Origin: Deltaproteobacteria bacterium HGW-Deltaproteobacteria-8
GTDB taxonomy: Bacteria; Desulfobacterota; Desulfovibrionia; Desulfovibrionales; Desulfovibrionaceae
Assembly (NCBI GenBank): GCA_002840405.1
Contig: PHAR01000001.1
Location: forward strand, 578,320 to 642,319
DNA: 64,000 nucleotides
Direction of reading: 5' to 3'
Notes under the pieces: generated by a model
The model's database searches: none
Told to the model about the DNA's origin: nothing
The model's input: the letters and a program-made list of their open reading frames with translations, nothing else
Made by a program: the position numbers and the translations under genes
In this document: positions 1-7,870 of the stretch, one piece after another
How positions within the stretch are numbered: the stretch's first letter is position 1
How the letters are laid out: each line of letters opens with the position of its first letter

Positions 1-644
1 TGGCCCAGGGCTCGGCGAAATACGCCGCGAGCATGGGCCGCCCGGAGCTGTCCATGAGCGTCAAGGGCCTGGAGCTGCCCGCCTACGACCCGCGCGGGGC
101 CTATGGTCTGGCGCTGGCCTACGCCACCAGCGCGCGCGGCGGCTGCCATCTGCGCGCCTACCCCATCAGCCACGAGATTTTGCGCAAGCCCGTGGCCACG
201 GACCGCTTCAGCTTTTCCGGCAAGGCGCGCATCATCAAGATCGCCGAGGACGCCAACGCCGTGGTGGACTCGCTCATCGCCTGCAAGTTCTTGTTCTTCG
301 CCGCCAGCCTGGAGGAATATTCCCGCGCGTATTCCGCAGTGACAGGCGTTTCCGCAACGGCCCAGGACCTGCTCCTCATCGGCGAGCGCATCGACTACCA
401 GGAGCGGCTGATGAACGCGCAGAACGGCTTCCGCGCCAAGGACGACGACCTGCCCCAGCGCTTCTTTGCCGAGGAAGGCACCAGCGGCCCTGGCCTGCCC
501 ATCCCGCCCATCCCGCGCGAGGACTTCCTGGCCGCCCGCGCCGCGTACTACCGCATCCGTGGCCTGACGCCGGACGGGCTGCCCACGAGGGAGACGGCCA
601 AGCGCCTCGGCCTGCCCTGGCCGCAAGAGTTGGAGAGCGCATGA
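1..644 (+). CDS. Aldehyde:ferredoxin oxidoreductase, C-terminal part (cut by window start)
   Basis: The reading frame is open at the left edge, so only about the last 213 residues are seen. They match the C-terminal domain of tungsten-dependent aldehyde:ferredoxin oxidoreductases, which oxidise aldehydes to carboxylic acids with ferredoxin as acceptor in the cytoplasm. Visible family motifs are LELPAYDPRG followed by YATSARGGCHLRAY, and a conserved IACKF further on. The tungstopterin and most iron-sulfur ligands lie outside the window. The stop codon overlaps the start of the next gene by 4 bp (ATGA), so the two are probably co-translated. The family call is secure; the substrate is not knowable from this fragment. 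Confidence 0.9.
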   Translation, partial: AQGSAKYAASMGRPELSMSVKGLELPAYDPRGAYGLALAYATSARGGCHLRAYPISHEILRKPVATDRFSFSGKARIIKIAEDANAVVDSLIACKFLFFAASLEEYSRAYSAVTGVSATAQDLLLIGERIDYQERLMNAQNGFRAKDDDLPQRFFAEEGTSGPGLPIPPIPREDFLAARAAYYRIRGLTPDGLPTRETAKRLGLPWPQELESA

Positions 645-1819
645 CCAGCCTGCTCGCCAAATACGCCGCCAAGCTGGCCGCCACGGGCCTCATTGCGCCC
701 GGCGACGTGCTCATGGCCGCCCTGGACGACGAGCTGATCAGCGCCCTGCTCCTGGCCCGGCCCAGCGGCGTGTACCAGGCCGTCATGGCCGAGCTGGCCC
801 GGCAGGCTCTGGCCGACGGCAGCGCAAGCATCACCCCCGGCGACTGCGAGACGCGCACCTTCCTGCACGACCTGCCCGTGGTGGACGGCCTGAGCGCGGA
901 GGGCGTTGTCCAGGCCCTGCGCCAGCGCAAGGGCTGCGTCATTCTGCATAAAGGCGAAGCCCTTGTGGCGTCCTTCGGCACCGTGAGTCCGGAGCAGGCT
1001 TACGTCACCATGAGCTCCATGTGCTTCGCCTGCTTTGTGGCCTATTTCGCCGAGCACCTGCGCCGCGCGCGGCTGGGAACCCTCACCCCAGAACGCCGGG
1101 CGGCCTTTTCCCGCGTCACGGCCCTGTTGCCCCTGGACCGGGGTGAGATTGACGGCATGCCCGACCTCCTGCCCGGCCCCTTTGAGAGCGAGGACGCCGC
1201 GCGCGAGGCCATGATCCAGGCTGGCCGCCACACCGTGGAATACGGCCTGGTGGACTCCTACTTCGGCAACATTTCCTACAGGCTGGGCGACACCATCCTC
1301 ATCAGCCAGACCGGCAGCTCGCTGGACGAACTTGGGCCGTGCATCGACCCCTGCCGCCTGGATGGCTCCTCCTGCGCCGGCATCACGGCCTCCAGCGAGT
1401 ACTCCGCGCACAAGGCCGTGTACGAGGCGGAGATGGCAGGGGCGGGCGCGCGGGCCATCCTGCACGGCCACCCGCGCTTCTCGGTGATTTTGTCGCTGGA
1501 CTGCGAGCGCCTGGACTGCCCAAATCTCGGCGAGTGCCACCGCGCCTGCGACACCCCGCGCGCCGTTGTCGACGACTCCTGCGGCCTGTCTGTCCCCATC
1601 GTGCCGGGCGAGGTGGGCACCGGGCCTTTCGGCCTGTGCAACACCCTGCCCCCGGCCCTTAACGCGACCACCGGCGGAAAGCGCGGAGCCATCGTGTACG
1701 GCCACGGGCTGTTCACCCTGGGCGCGGCGGACTTCCGCGACGCCTTCGCAAGCCTTATGGATGTGGAGCACTTCTGCCGGGCGGAGTACTTCCGCCGGGT
1801 GGCGGAGCTCGGAGGGTGA
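641..1819 (+). CDS. Class II aldolase/adducin-domain protein with extra N-terminal domain
   Basis: A 392-residue protein. The C-terminal half (about 190-385) is a class II aldolase/adducin fold: the HGHP motif and a later YGHGLF supply the three histidines that bind the divalent metal in this family. The N-terminal 190 residues are not part of that fold and I do not recognise them. They contain a Cys-rich stretch (MCFACF), and further Cys residues fall in the aldolase half (CIDPC, CPNLGECHRAC), many for a cytoplasmic aldolase. It overlaps the oxidoreductase gene by ATGA, which suggests that an aldehyde produced or consumed by one enzyme is handled by the other. The exact substrate is unknown. 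Confidence 0.75.
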   Translation: MTSLLAKYAAKLAATGLIAPGDVLMAALDDELISALLLARPSGVYQAVMAELARQALADGSASITPGDCETRTFLHDLPVVDGLSAEGVVQALRQRKGCVILHKGEALVASFGTVSPEQAYVTMSSMCFACFVAYFAEHLRRARLGTLTPERRAAFSRVTALLPLDRGEIDGMPDLLPGPFESEDAAREAMIQAGRHTVEYGLVDSYFGNISYRLGDTILISQTGSSLDELGPCIDPCRLDGSSCAGITASSEYSAHKAVYEAEMAGAGARAILHGHPRFSVILSLDCERLDCPNLGECHRACDTPRAVVDDSCGLSVPIVPGEVGTGPFGLCNTLPPALNATTGGKRGAIVYGHGLFTLGAADFRDAFASLMDVEHFCRAEYFRRVAELGG

Positions 1820-1938
1820 AAAGAGGCGTGTGAGGACTCCCGCGCCATTTTCTCCTGGCATATCCATTTCCTTCCGCCCGCAGGGGTGATACCCCTGCCC
1901 TCCTGCACCTTATGGCAGAGCAATCCCGGGGGCGACTC

Positions 1939-2847
1939 ATGACTAACCTGAAACGCGCGGCTCTTTTGCCCGTGCTGGCGCTCACCGCGGCCAGCATCCT
2001 CTGGGCCAGCGCGTTCATCGCCTTCAAGCTGGCCTTCCTGGCCTATGACCCCATGTTCGTGCTCTTCGCGCGCATGCTCGTGGCCTGCCTGTGTTTTGTG
2101 CCCCTGGCCGCGCGCTTCCGCAACCAAGTCTACCTGCCTGGCGACTGGAAGCCCATCCTGCTCATGAGCGCGTTCGAGCCCTGCCTGTATTTTCTCTTCG
2201 AGACCACGGCCATCAAGAACACCGAGGCCGCCCAGGCGGGAATGATCGTGGCCATGCTGCCGCTCCTGGTGGCCATCGGCGCGCATTTCATCCTCAAGGA
2301 GACCGTCACCCGGCGCACCTGGGCCGGGTTCGGCCTGGCCGTGACCGGGGCCGCGCTGCTCTCGGTGCAGTCCAGCGCCACCGAAAGCGCGCCCCACCCG
2401 GCCCTGGGCAACTTCCTGGAGTTCCTGGCCATGTGTTGCGCCATGGGCTACACCATCCTGCTCAAGAAGCTCTGCACGCGCTACTCGCCCCTGTTCCTCA
2501 CGGCCACCCAGGCCTTCATCGGCTGCCTGTTCTTCCTGCCGCTCATGTTCCTGCCCGGCCAGCGCCTGCCCACGGAGTTCGTGCTCGTGCCCGCGCTCTC
2601 GGTCATCTACCTGGGCGCGGCCATCACCCTTGGGGCCTACGCGCTCTACAGCTACGGCGTGAGCAAGATCCCCGCCTCCCAGGCCTCGGCCTTCATCAAC
2701 CTCATCCCCGTGGCCACGGTGATCATGGCCCGGTTCACCCTGGGCGAATCCTTCGGCCTGGGGCAATACCTGGCTTCGGCCCTGGTGCTGGTCGGGGTGC
2801 TCGTGAGCCAGGACAAGAAGGCGCGGCAGGCCGCGGCCTTGGCCTAA
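1939..2847 (+). CDS. EamA/DMT-superfamily permease
   Basis: About 302 residues with ten hydrophobic segments arranged as two EamA repeats, typical of drug/metabolite transporter family inner-membrane proteins such as RhaT/YdcZ-like exporters. The ATG at 1939 is preferred over an in-frame ATG at 1912 because a G-rich tract (gggggcg) lies just upstream and the membrane segment begins soon after (ALLPVLALTAASILWASAF). The upstream gap holds a perfect 8-bp-arm hairpin at 1880-1898 without a T-run, which may mark the end of the preceding operon. The substrate cannot be inferred. Confidence 0.85.
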   Translation: MTNLKRAALLPVLALTAASILWASAFIAFKLAFLAYDPMFVLFARMLVACLCFVPLAARFRNQVYLPGDWKPILLMSAFEPCLYFLFETTAIKNTEAAQAGMIVAMLPLLVAIGAHFILKETVTRRTWAGFGLAVTGAALLSVQSSATESAPHPALGNFLEFLAMCCAMGYTILLKKLCTRYSPLFLTATQAFIGCLFFLPLMFLPGQRLPTEFVLVPALSVIYLGAAITLGAYALYSYGVSKIPASQASAFINLIPVATVIMARFTLGESFGLGQYLASALVLVGVLVSQDKKARQAAALA

Positions 2848-2864
2848 GACAGCCCCCTGGACAG

Positions 2865-3608
2865 ATGACTGCCGCCGTGCGAGTTGCGGACATGCTCGAA
2901 CTGCTCGAAATCGACCACGCTGGCCAACGCATCCTGGTGCAGATCAGCTACGACCGCTTCCGCACCCTGCGCCTCTCGGTGCGGCCCGAGGGCACGGTCC
3001 TCGTGCGCGCGCCCCGCCGGGTCGGGCAGGCGCAGATCCGCTCCCACGTGGAGAGCAAGGCCGCGTGGATTCTCCAGCACCTGGAGCGCTTCCGCGCCCT
3101 GCGCGAGGCCGCGCCCCAGCCGCACGCCTACCTCAGCGGGGAGACCCACGCCTACCTTGGGCGCGAGTACATCCTGGAGGCCCGTCAGGCGGAGCGCAAC
3201 GCCGTTTTGCTTGAAGAGGACTGCCTGGTGGTGACCACGGTCTTTCCGCCCAGCCCGGACAAGGTGAAGAAGCTGCTTGACGCCTGGTATCTGAGCCAGG
3301 CGCGGGAGCTGTTCCTGCGGCTGCTGCGCGAGGTGCAGCCTGTTGTCGAGGCCCATGGCGTGCCACGCCCGGCTGTGCTCAAGATCAGGGCCATGACCAC
3401 CCGCTGGGGCACCTGCTCCCGCTCCGGCACCATTACCCTGAACCGGCACCTGATGCGCGCGCCGCTGGAGTGCGTGGAGTATGTCGTGGTCCACGAACTC
3501 TGCCACCTGCGCCACCACGGCCACGACAAGCGTTTCTACGGCCTGCTGGCGAGCATCCTGCCGGACTGGAAAACGCGCCGCAAACGCCTGCGCGACGTGC
3601 CCATCTAG
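2865..3608 (+). CDS. YgjP/SprT-like zinc metallopeptidase (DUF45 family)
   Basis: A 247-residue protein whose C-terminal half carries VVHELCHLRHHGHDKRFY, a HExxH-type zinc site with a third His downstream, characteristic of the YgjP (M48-related, WLM-like) metallopeptidase family. The conserved family segment TTRWGTCSRSGTITLN precedes it. The frame stays open far upstream inside the EamA gene, but that part is an antisense-like shadow; the first sensible ATG is 2865, with 2892 as an alternative. It lies 17 bp after the permease gene, so it is probably in the same transcript. The cellular substrate of this family is poorly known. Confidence 0.8.
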   Translation: MTAAVRVADMLELLEIDHAGQRILVQISYDRFRTLRLSVRPEGTVLVRAPRRVGQAQIRSHVESKAAWILQHLERFRALREAAPQPHAYLSGETHAYLGREYILEARQAERNAVLLEEDCLVVTTVFPPSPDKVKKLLDAWYLSQARELFLRLLREVQPVVEAHGVPRPAVLKIRAMTTRWGTCSRSGTITLNRHLMRAPLECVEYVVVHELCHLRHHGHDKRFYGLLASILPDWKTRRKRLRDVPI

Positions 3609-3632
3609 ACGGGACAGAGAGCCTCCGGCGGG

Positions 3633-3686
3633 CAGGGGCTCCGCCCCTGGACCCCGCCAGAGGGCCTGAGGCCCTCTGGACTCCCC
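3633..3686 (+). repeat. Bipartite palindromic intergenic repeat, copy A
   Basis: Two adjacent palindromes: CAGGGGCTCCGCCCCTGG (3633-3650) and AGAGGGCCTGAGGCCCTCT (3659-3677), followed by a C-run. The same pair recurs inverted at 3864-3921, so this is a REP-like mobile or structural repeat rather than a chance hairpin. It lies just past the metallopeptidase stop codon. Confidence 0.7.
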
Positions 3687-3695
3687 ATTGCGCCG

Positions 3696-3738
3696 AAAGG
3701 GCTGTTTCAGGAGGAACCTGAAACAGCCCTTTCATTCA
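3696..3738 (+). terminator. Rho-independent terminator after the metallopeptidase gene
   Basis: A perfect 16-bp stem (3696-3711 with 3717-3732) and a 5-nt AGGAA loop. The stem top starts AAAGGGC and the 3' arm ends CCCTTT followed by CATT, so it can work on the plus strand; the mirrored A-run makes it usable from the minus strand too. It separates the plus-strand operon from the convergent mqnD gene. Confidence 0.8.
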
Positions 3739-3863
3739 GTTCCGCTTCAAATAGGGCCAACCGCGCGCGGGGCTTTTCGGAGTCTTCGACGAAAAACCCG
3801 CGCGCATTGCCAAGACCGAGCCAAGCCAGGCGTGGGGCGTGGGTGCGCTGGACCAGGCCATAC

Positions 3864-3944
3864 GGGGGGTCCGGGGGCCTCAGGCCCCCGGCGGGGGTGC
3901 CAGGGGCGGAGCCCCTGGCTAGGTCAGGGCGGAGCCCCTGGCTA
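3864..3944 (-). repeat. Bipartite palindromic intergenic repeat, copy B with a partial third unit
   Basis: This is the reverse-complement counterpart of the repeat at 3633-3686. It has CCGGGGGCCTCAGGCCCCCGG at 3871-3891 and a CAGGGGCGGAGCCCCTGG palindrome at 3901-3918. The latter is partly repeated directly at 3926-3941. The last unit supplies the TAG stop codon of mqnD (3942-3944), so the repeat has encroached on the end of the gene. Confidence 0.7.
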
Positions 3945-4784
3945 AGGCTTCAGGAACACGTCCTGCGGCAGTTCGCCGAGGCCTTCCGCGCGACGCGCCT
4001 CGGCCAGGAGCGCCAGGGCTGCGGCCTCGCCCTCGGGCCCGATGTCCAGGCTGGCATCGGTGACGAACATTTCGATGTGCCGGGCGATGACGCCCTCGTC
4101 CATCTCCTGGGCGTGCTGCCGGATGTAGTCACGGCTGGCCTCGGGGTGCGCGTAGGCGTAGTCCAGGCTGGCGCGGATGCCCGTGTTGACGGCGCGGGCG
4201 ACATCCAGACCCAGCGACCGGCGCAGAACGATGCAGCCAAGCGGGATGGGCAGGCCGCGCTCGGTTTCCCACCACGCGCCCAGGTCCAGCAGTCGTTCCA
4301 GGCCGTGCTCGGCGAAGGTGAAGCGGCCCTCGTGGATGACGACGCCAGCGGCGCAGTCGCCGCTCGTCACGGCGGGCATGACCTTGTCGTAGACAAGCTC
4401 GATGAGGTGGGGTGTGATGCCACGCTCGCGGCAGAGCAGCCCGAAGATGAGGTTGGCCGTGGTGCGCCGGCCCGGGATGGCCACGCGCTGGCCGTGCAGA
4501 TCCTCCAGGCGGGTTCCGGCACGGGCCACGAGGATCGGCCCCACTCCCCGGCCAAGCGCCCCGCCCGCGCGCAGCAGGCGGTATTCGTCCAGCACCCCGG
4601 CCGCTGCGGCCACGGAGACCTTGCAGACATCCGGCAATCGTGCGCTCGCTGCCTCGTTCAGCCGCTCCACGTCGGCCAGGGTCACGTCAAAGTCCACGCC
4701 AGGAAGGGCAACCAGCCCGGACGCCAGGGCGTGGAAGATGAAGGTGTCGTTGGGACAGGGCGAGTAGTGCAGACTGAGGCGCAT
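3942..4784 (-). CDS. mqnD: 1,4-dihydroxy-6-naphthoate synthase (futalosine menaquinone pathway)
   Basis: A 280-residue protein of the MqnA/MqnD periplasmic-binding-protein fold. MqnD cleaves cyclic dehypoxanthinyl futalosine to 1,4-dihydroxy-6-naphthoate, the last dedicated ring-forming step of the futalosine route. The N-terminal SPCPNDTFIFHAL and the later PGRRTTANLIFGLL and HEGRFTF segments are typical MqnD. The ATG at 4784 is preceded by GGAG seven bases upstream; an in-frame ATG 26 codons earlier lacks one. It diverges from the tetR-mqnECA operon across an operator-like palindrome, and its 3' end runs into an intergenic repeat. Confidence 0.93.
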   Translation of the reverse strand: MRLSLHYSPCPNDTFIFHALASGLVALPGVDFDVTLADVERLNEAASARLPDVCKVSVAAAAGVLDEYRLLRAGGALGRGVGPILVARAGTRLEDLHGQRVAIPGRRTTANLIFGLLCRERGITPHLIELVYDKVMPAVTSGDCAAGVVIHEGRFTFAEHGLERLLDLGAWWETERGLPIPLGCIVLRRSLGLDVARAVNTGIRASLDYAYAHPEASRDYIRQHAQEMDEGVIARHIEMFVTDASLDIGPEGEAAALALLAEARRAEGLGELPQDVFLKP

Positions 4785-4870
4785 CAAAATTCTCCGGGAC
4801 TTCTGTTTTGTTACGGGCTGTTGGCGCTGGTCGTTGGCGTGAATGGTTGACAGCCAAAACACGGAGGCAT

Positions 4871-4894
4871 AGAAATGACCACCCGGTCATTTCT
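4871..4894. promoter_or_regulatory. Palindromic operator between mqnD and the tetR-mqnECA operon
   Basis: A perfect inverted repeat AGAAATGACC-ACCC-GGTCATTTCT: two 10-bp arms and a 4-bp spacer. The inner TGACC...GGTCA core is a form often bound by TetR-family repressors. It lies 87 bp upstream of mqnD and 55 bp upstream of tetR, placed to control both divergent transcripts. A second, weaker hairpin (CTCCGGG...CCCGGAG, 4893-4913) overlaps its right arm. Binding by the adjacent TetR protein is inference. Confidence 0.65.
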
Positions 4895-4948
4895 CCGGGC
4901 AGCGTACCCGGAGCGCATCCGGGAGGCAAGCTGAAAACGGTTGGACCC

Positions 4949-5677
4949 ATGGACACGCCAAGCCCCACACCACGCCCGGCCCCCCGCTCGGACCTTGATT
5001 CGGCCCCTGGCTCGACCTTCAACAACCTGGACCCGCAGAAGCAGCGGCGCGTGCTGGACGAGAGCCTGCGCGAATTCGCAGAAAACGGCTACCACCAGGC
5101 CAGCATCAACCGCATCGTGGGTCGCCTGGACATCGCCAAGGGCTCGCTGTTCCAGTATTTCGGCAGCAAGGAGGGGCTGTTCCGGCACCTCTTCCGCCGC
5201 GCCGTGGACGAGATCAAGGCGCCGCTCAGGGCCATCCGCGACGCCGACAGCGCCGAGGCCTTTCCGCAGCGCCTGAAACGCGTCTTCACTGCCAGCGCGG
5301 CCTTTGCTCAGGCCCACCCGTTCCTCTGGGGCATTTACCGGCGCATGCTGACCCAGGAGGACTTCCCCCTGCGCGCCACCCTGCTCTCCGAGGTGCGCGC
5401 CGAGGCCCTGACTTTTTTCCGCGAGCTCGTCGAACTCGGCCAGAAGCAGGGCTCAGTCCGCGCGGACCTGAACCCGGCCATCGCCGCCTTTGTCATCGAG
5501 GCCACCCTGGACCGCGCCCTGACCGCACAGGGCTCGCCCCTGCTGGACGCAGGCCTGGGCCTCTCGTCTGATCCGAACACGCGCCAGGCCCGCCTGGACG
5601 CCCTTGCCGAGGCCCTGTGCCAGGGCTTCTCAGTCCGATCCGTCCCAAGCATCGCCAAAGGAGACGTTAATGCCTGA
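4949..5677 (+). CDS. TetR-family transcriptional regulator of the menaquinone cluster
   Basis: A 242-residue one-component regulator. After a proline-rich tail of about 25 residues, the N-terminal domain has a standard TetR helix-turn-helix (ASINRIVGRLDIAKGSLFQYFGSK, about residues 52-75; the recognition helix ends in SLFQYF). The C-terminal ligand domain is helical and of unknown specificity. The start at 4949 (MDTPS) gives the normal family length; the longer frame upstream would overlap the operator palindrome. Its last 8 bp overlap mqnE, so it is the first gene of the mqnECA operon and probably represses itself and mqnD through the palindrome at 4871-4894. Confidence 0.85.
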   Translation: MDTPSPTPRPAPRSDLDSAPGSTFNNLDPQKQRRVLDESLREFAENGYHQASINRIVGRLDIAKGSLFQYFGSKEGLFRHLFRRAVDEIKAPLRAIRDADSAEAFPQRLKRVFTASAAFAQAHPFLWGIYRRMLTQEDFPLRATLLSEVRAEALTFFRELVELGQKQGSVRADLNPAIAAFVIEATLDRALTAQGSPLLDAGLGLSSDPNTRQARLDALAEALCQGFSVRSVPSIAKGDVNA

Positions 5678-6785
5678 GCACAACAGATACGAGGCCCTGG
5701 GCCTGGACGGCATCGCCCGGAAGGTCATGGCCGGGGAGCGCCTGACCTTGGACGAAGGACGCGCGCTCTTTGCCTGCCCGGACGTCACCGCCGTGGGCGC
5801 CCTGGCGCACCTGCGGCGCACGGCCCTGCACGGCGACCGCACGTTCTATGTGGTCAACCGGCACATCAACTACACCAACGTCTGCATCAACGGCTGCGCG
5901 TTTTGCGCCTACCAGCGCGAGAAGGGCCAGGACGGAGGCTTCGAGCTCTCCATCCAGGACGCCGTGGACCTCCTGCTGGCCGCGCCCCTCACCCCGCGCG
6001 AGGTGCACATCGTGGGCGGCTGCCACCCGGACCTGCGCCTGGCGTTCTTCGTGGACCTGCTCACGAGCGTGCAGAAGGCCCTGCCCGAGGCAACGCTCAA
6101 GTGCTTCACCGCCGTGGAGATCGCGCATTTCGCAAGGCTGGAGGGCATCAGCACCATCGAGGTTTTGCAGACCCTCAAGGCTGCGGGGCTGGCCATGCTG
6201 CCGGGCGGCGGAGCCGAGATCTTCGCGCCCGAGGTGCGCCGCCGCATCTGCCCGAAAAAGAGCGATGCCGTGGAGTGGCTGCGCATTCACGGCGAGGCCC
6301 ACGCGCTGGGCCTCGCCACCAACGCCACCATGCTCTTCGGCCACCTGGAGAGCATCGACGACCGCCTGGACCACCTGGACCAGCTGCGCAGGCAACAGGA
6401 CCAGTCGCTGCAAAATGGAGGCAAGGGCTTCACCTGCTTCATCCCCCTGCCCTTCCAGACCGAGAACAACGCCATCAAGGTGGAGCGCCCGCTGACCGGC
6501 CTGGACGAGCTGCGGACCATCGCCGTCTCCCGGCTGATGCTGGACAACATCCCGCACCTCAAGGCCTACTGGGTCATGCTCACGGTGAAGCAGGCCCAGG
6601 CAGCGCTGTTCTTCGGGGCCGACGACCTGGACGGCACCGTGGTGGAGGAGAAGATCGGGCACATGGCCGGGGCCACCAGCAGGCAGGGCCTGACCAAGGC
6701 CCAGCTTGAGGCCATGATCCGGGGCCTGGGGCTGACCCCCGTGGAACGCGACGCGCGATTCAACCCCATTGGAGGCCAGGCATGA
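5670..6785 (+). CDS. mqnE: Aminofutalosine synthase (radical SAM)
   Basis: A 371-residue radical SAM enzyme. MqnE joins 3-[(1-carboxyvinyl)oxy]benzoate, the MqnA product, to the adenosine part of SAM to make aminofutalosine. The CINGCAFCAY segment (CxxxCxxC) binds the [4Fe-4S] cluster. The preceding NRHINYTNVC and later PGGGAEIF segments are typical of the MqnE/MqnC/CofH group. The ATG at 5670 follows an AAGGAG ribosome site and overlaps the tetR stop. The MqnE-rather-than-MqnC assignment rests on the REVHIVGGCHPDL segment and on a clear MqnC next to it. Confidence 0.93.
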   Translation: MPEHNRYEALGLDGIARKVMAGERLTLDEGRALFACPDVTAVGALAHLRRTALHGDRTFYVVNRHINYTNVCINGCAFCAYQREKGQDGGFELSIQDAVDLLLAAPLTPREVHIVGGCHPDLRLAFFVDLLTSVQKALPEATLKCFTAVEIAHFARLEGISTIEVLQTLKAAGLAMLPGGGAEIFAPEVRRRICPKKSDAVEWLRIHGEAHALGLATNATMLFGHLESIDDRLDHLDQLRRQQDQSLQNGGKGFTCFIPLPFQTENNAIKVERPLTGLDELRTIAVSRLMLDNIPHLKAYWVMLTVKQAQAALFFGADDLDGTVVEEKIGHMAGATSRQGLTKAQLEAMIRGLGLTPVERDARFNPIGGQA

Positions 6786-7870
6786 GCCCGAACATCCAGA
6801 CCCTTCTCGACGAGGCGGCAGAGGGCCGCAGGCTGACCCTGGACGAGGCCCGGCTGCTCCAGCGCGAGGCGCCCCTGCACGACCTCGGCCACGCCGCGCA
6901 CCGCGTGCGCCTGCGCAAGCATCCCCAGCCCATCGTGACCTACGTGGTGGACCGGAACATCAACTACAGCAACGTCTGCGTCTGCGCCTGCCGCTTCTGC
7001 GCCTACTTTCGCGCGCCGGGGCATGACGAGTGCTTTGTGCTCTCCTTCGAGGAGATCGGCCAGAAAATTGCGGAGACCATCGCCCTTGGCGGCACGCAGA
7101 TCCTCATGCAAGGCGGCCACCACCCGGACCTGCCCCTTTCCTGGTACGAGGACATGCTGCGCTTTATCAAGGCCAACTACGACATCCACGTGCACGCCTT
7201 CTCCCCACCGGAGATCGTGCACTTCGCCAAGATCAGCGGCCTGACCACGGCGCAAGTAATTATAAGGCTGAAAGCCTCTGGCCTGGACTCCATCCCTGGC
7301 GGCGGGGCCGAGATCCTGGTGGACAGCGTGCGGGCCAAGGTCTCGCCCAACAAATGCCCGGCAGGCCAGTGGCTGGCCGTCATGGAGGAGGCCCACGCGC
7401 TGGGCCTGCGCACCACGGCCACCATGATGTTCGGGCACGAGGAGAGCGAGGAGGAGCGCCTGGAGCACCTCTTCAACGTGCGCGCCAGCCAGGACCGGTC
7501 CCTTCAGAAAGAGGGCGGCTGCTACACTGCCTTCATCCCCTGGACCTTCCAGCCGGACAACACCAACATCGTCGCCCGGCCCCTGACCAGCCCGGAGTAC
7601 CTGCGCATGCTGGCGCTTGCCCGCCTAGTGCTGGACAACGTGGACAACGTGCAGGTGTCCTGGGTCACCATGGGGCCGAAGATCGCGCAGCTGGCGCTGT
7701 ACTTCGGCGGCAACGACTTCGGGTCGACCATGATCGAGGAGAACGTGGTGCGCGCGGCCGGTGTCAGCTTCCGGCTCTCGCAGGGGGAGATCGACACGCT
7801 GGTGCGCGCGGCGGGCTTTGAGCCCAGGCAGCGGCGCATGGACTACCGGCTGGTGGAGGCCAAAAACTGA
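6782..7870 (+). CDS. mqnC: Cyclic dehypoxanthinyl futalosine synthase (radical SAM)
   Basis: A 362-residue radical SAM enzyme that cyclises dehypoxanthine futalosine. The cluster motif is CVCACRFCAY (CxxxCxxC), preceded by DRNINYSNVC. QGGHHPDLPLSWYE and SIPGGGAEILVD are typical of MqnC. It overlaps mqnE by ATGA and its TGA stop overlaps the mqnA start (TGATG), so translation is coupled throughout. No mqnB or aminofutalosine deaminase gene is in the window; the hypoxanthine/adenine-removing step must be encoded elsewhere. Confidence 0.93.
   Translation: MSPNIQTLLDEAAEGRRLTLDEARLLQREAPLHDLGHAAHRVRLRKHPQPIVTYVVDRNINYSNVCVCACRFCAYFRAPGHDECFVLSFEEIGQKIAETIALGGTQILMQGGHHPDLPLSWYEDMLRFIKANYDIHVHAFSPPEIVHFAKISGLTTAQVIIRLKASGLDSIPGGGAEILVDSVRAKVSPNKCPAGQWLAVMEEAHALGLRTTATMMFGHEESEEERLEHLFNVRASQDRSLQKEGGCYTAFIPWTFQPDNTNIVARPLTSPEYLRMLALARLVLDNVDNVQVSWVTMGPKIAQLALYFGGNDFGSTMIEENVVRAAGVSFRLSQGEIDTLVRAAGFEPRQRRMDYRLVEAKN

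Noticed and set aside
548-2766. Minus-strand ORFs of 439 and 496 codons opposite the aldolase and EamA genes
   Set aside because: Composition is that of antisense GC-rich shadow (Gly/His/Gln/Ala/Glu-rich), with no ribosome sites and complete overlap with recognisable genes.
2091-3608. A single 505-codon ORF joining a Pro/Arg/His-rich N-terminus to the metallopeptidase
   Set aside because: The N-terminal 250 codons are the wrong frame of the EamA gene; the metallopeptidase begins at 2865.
3807-4850. 347-codon plus-strand ORF opposite mqnD
   Set aside because: Antisense to a clear mqnD, starts inside the palindromic repeat, and has shadow composition.
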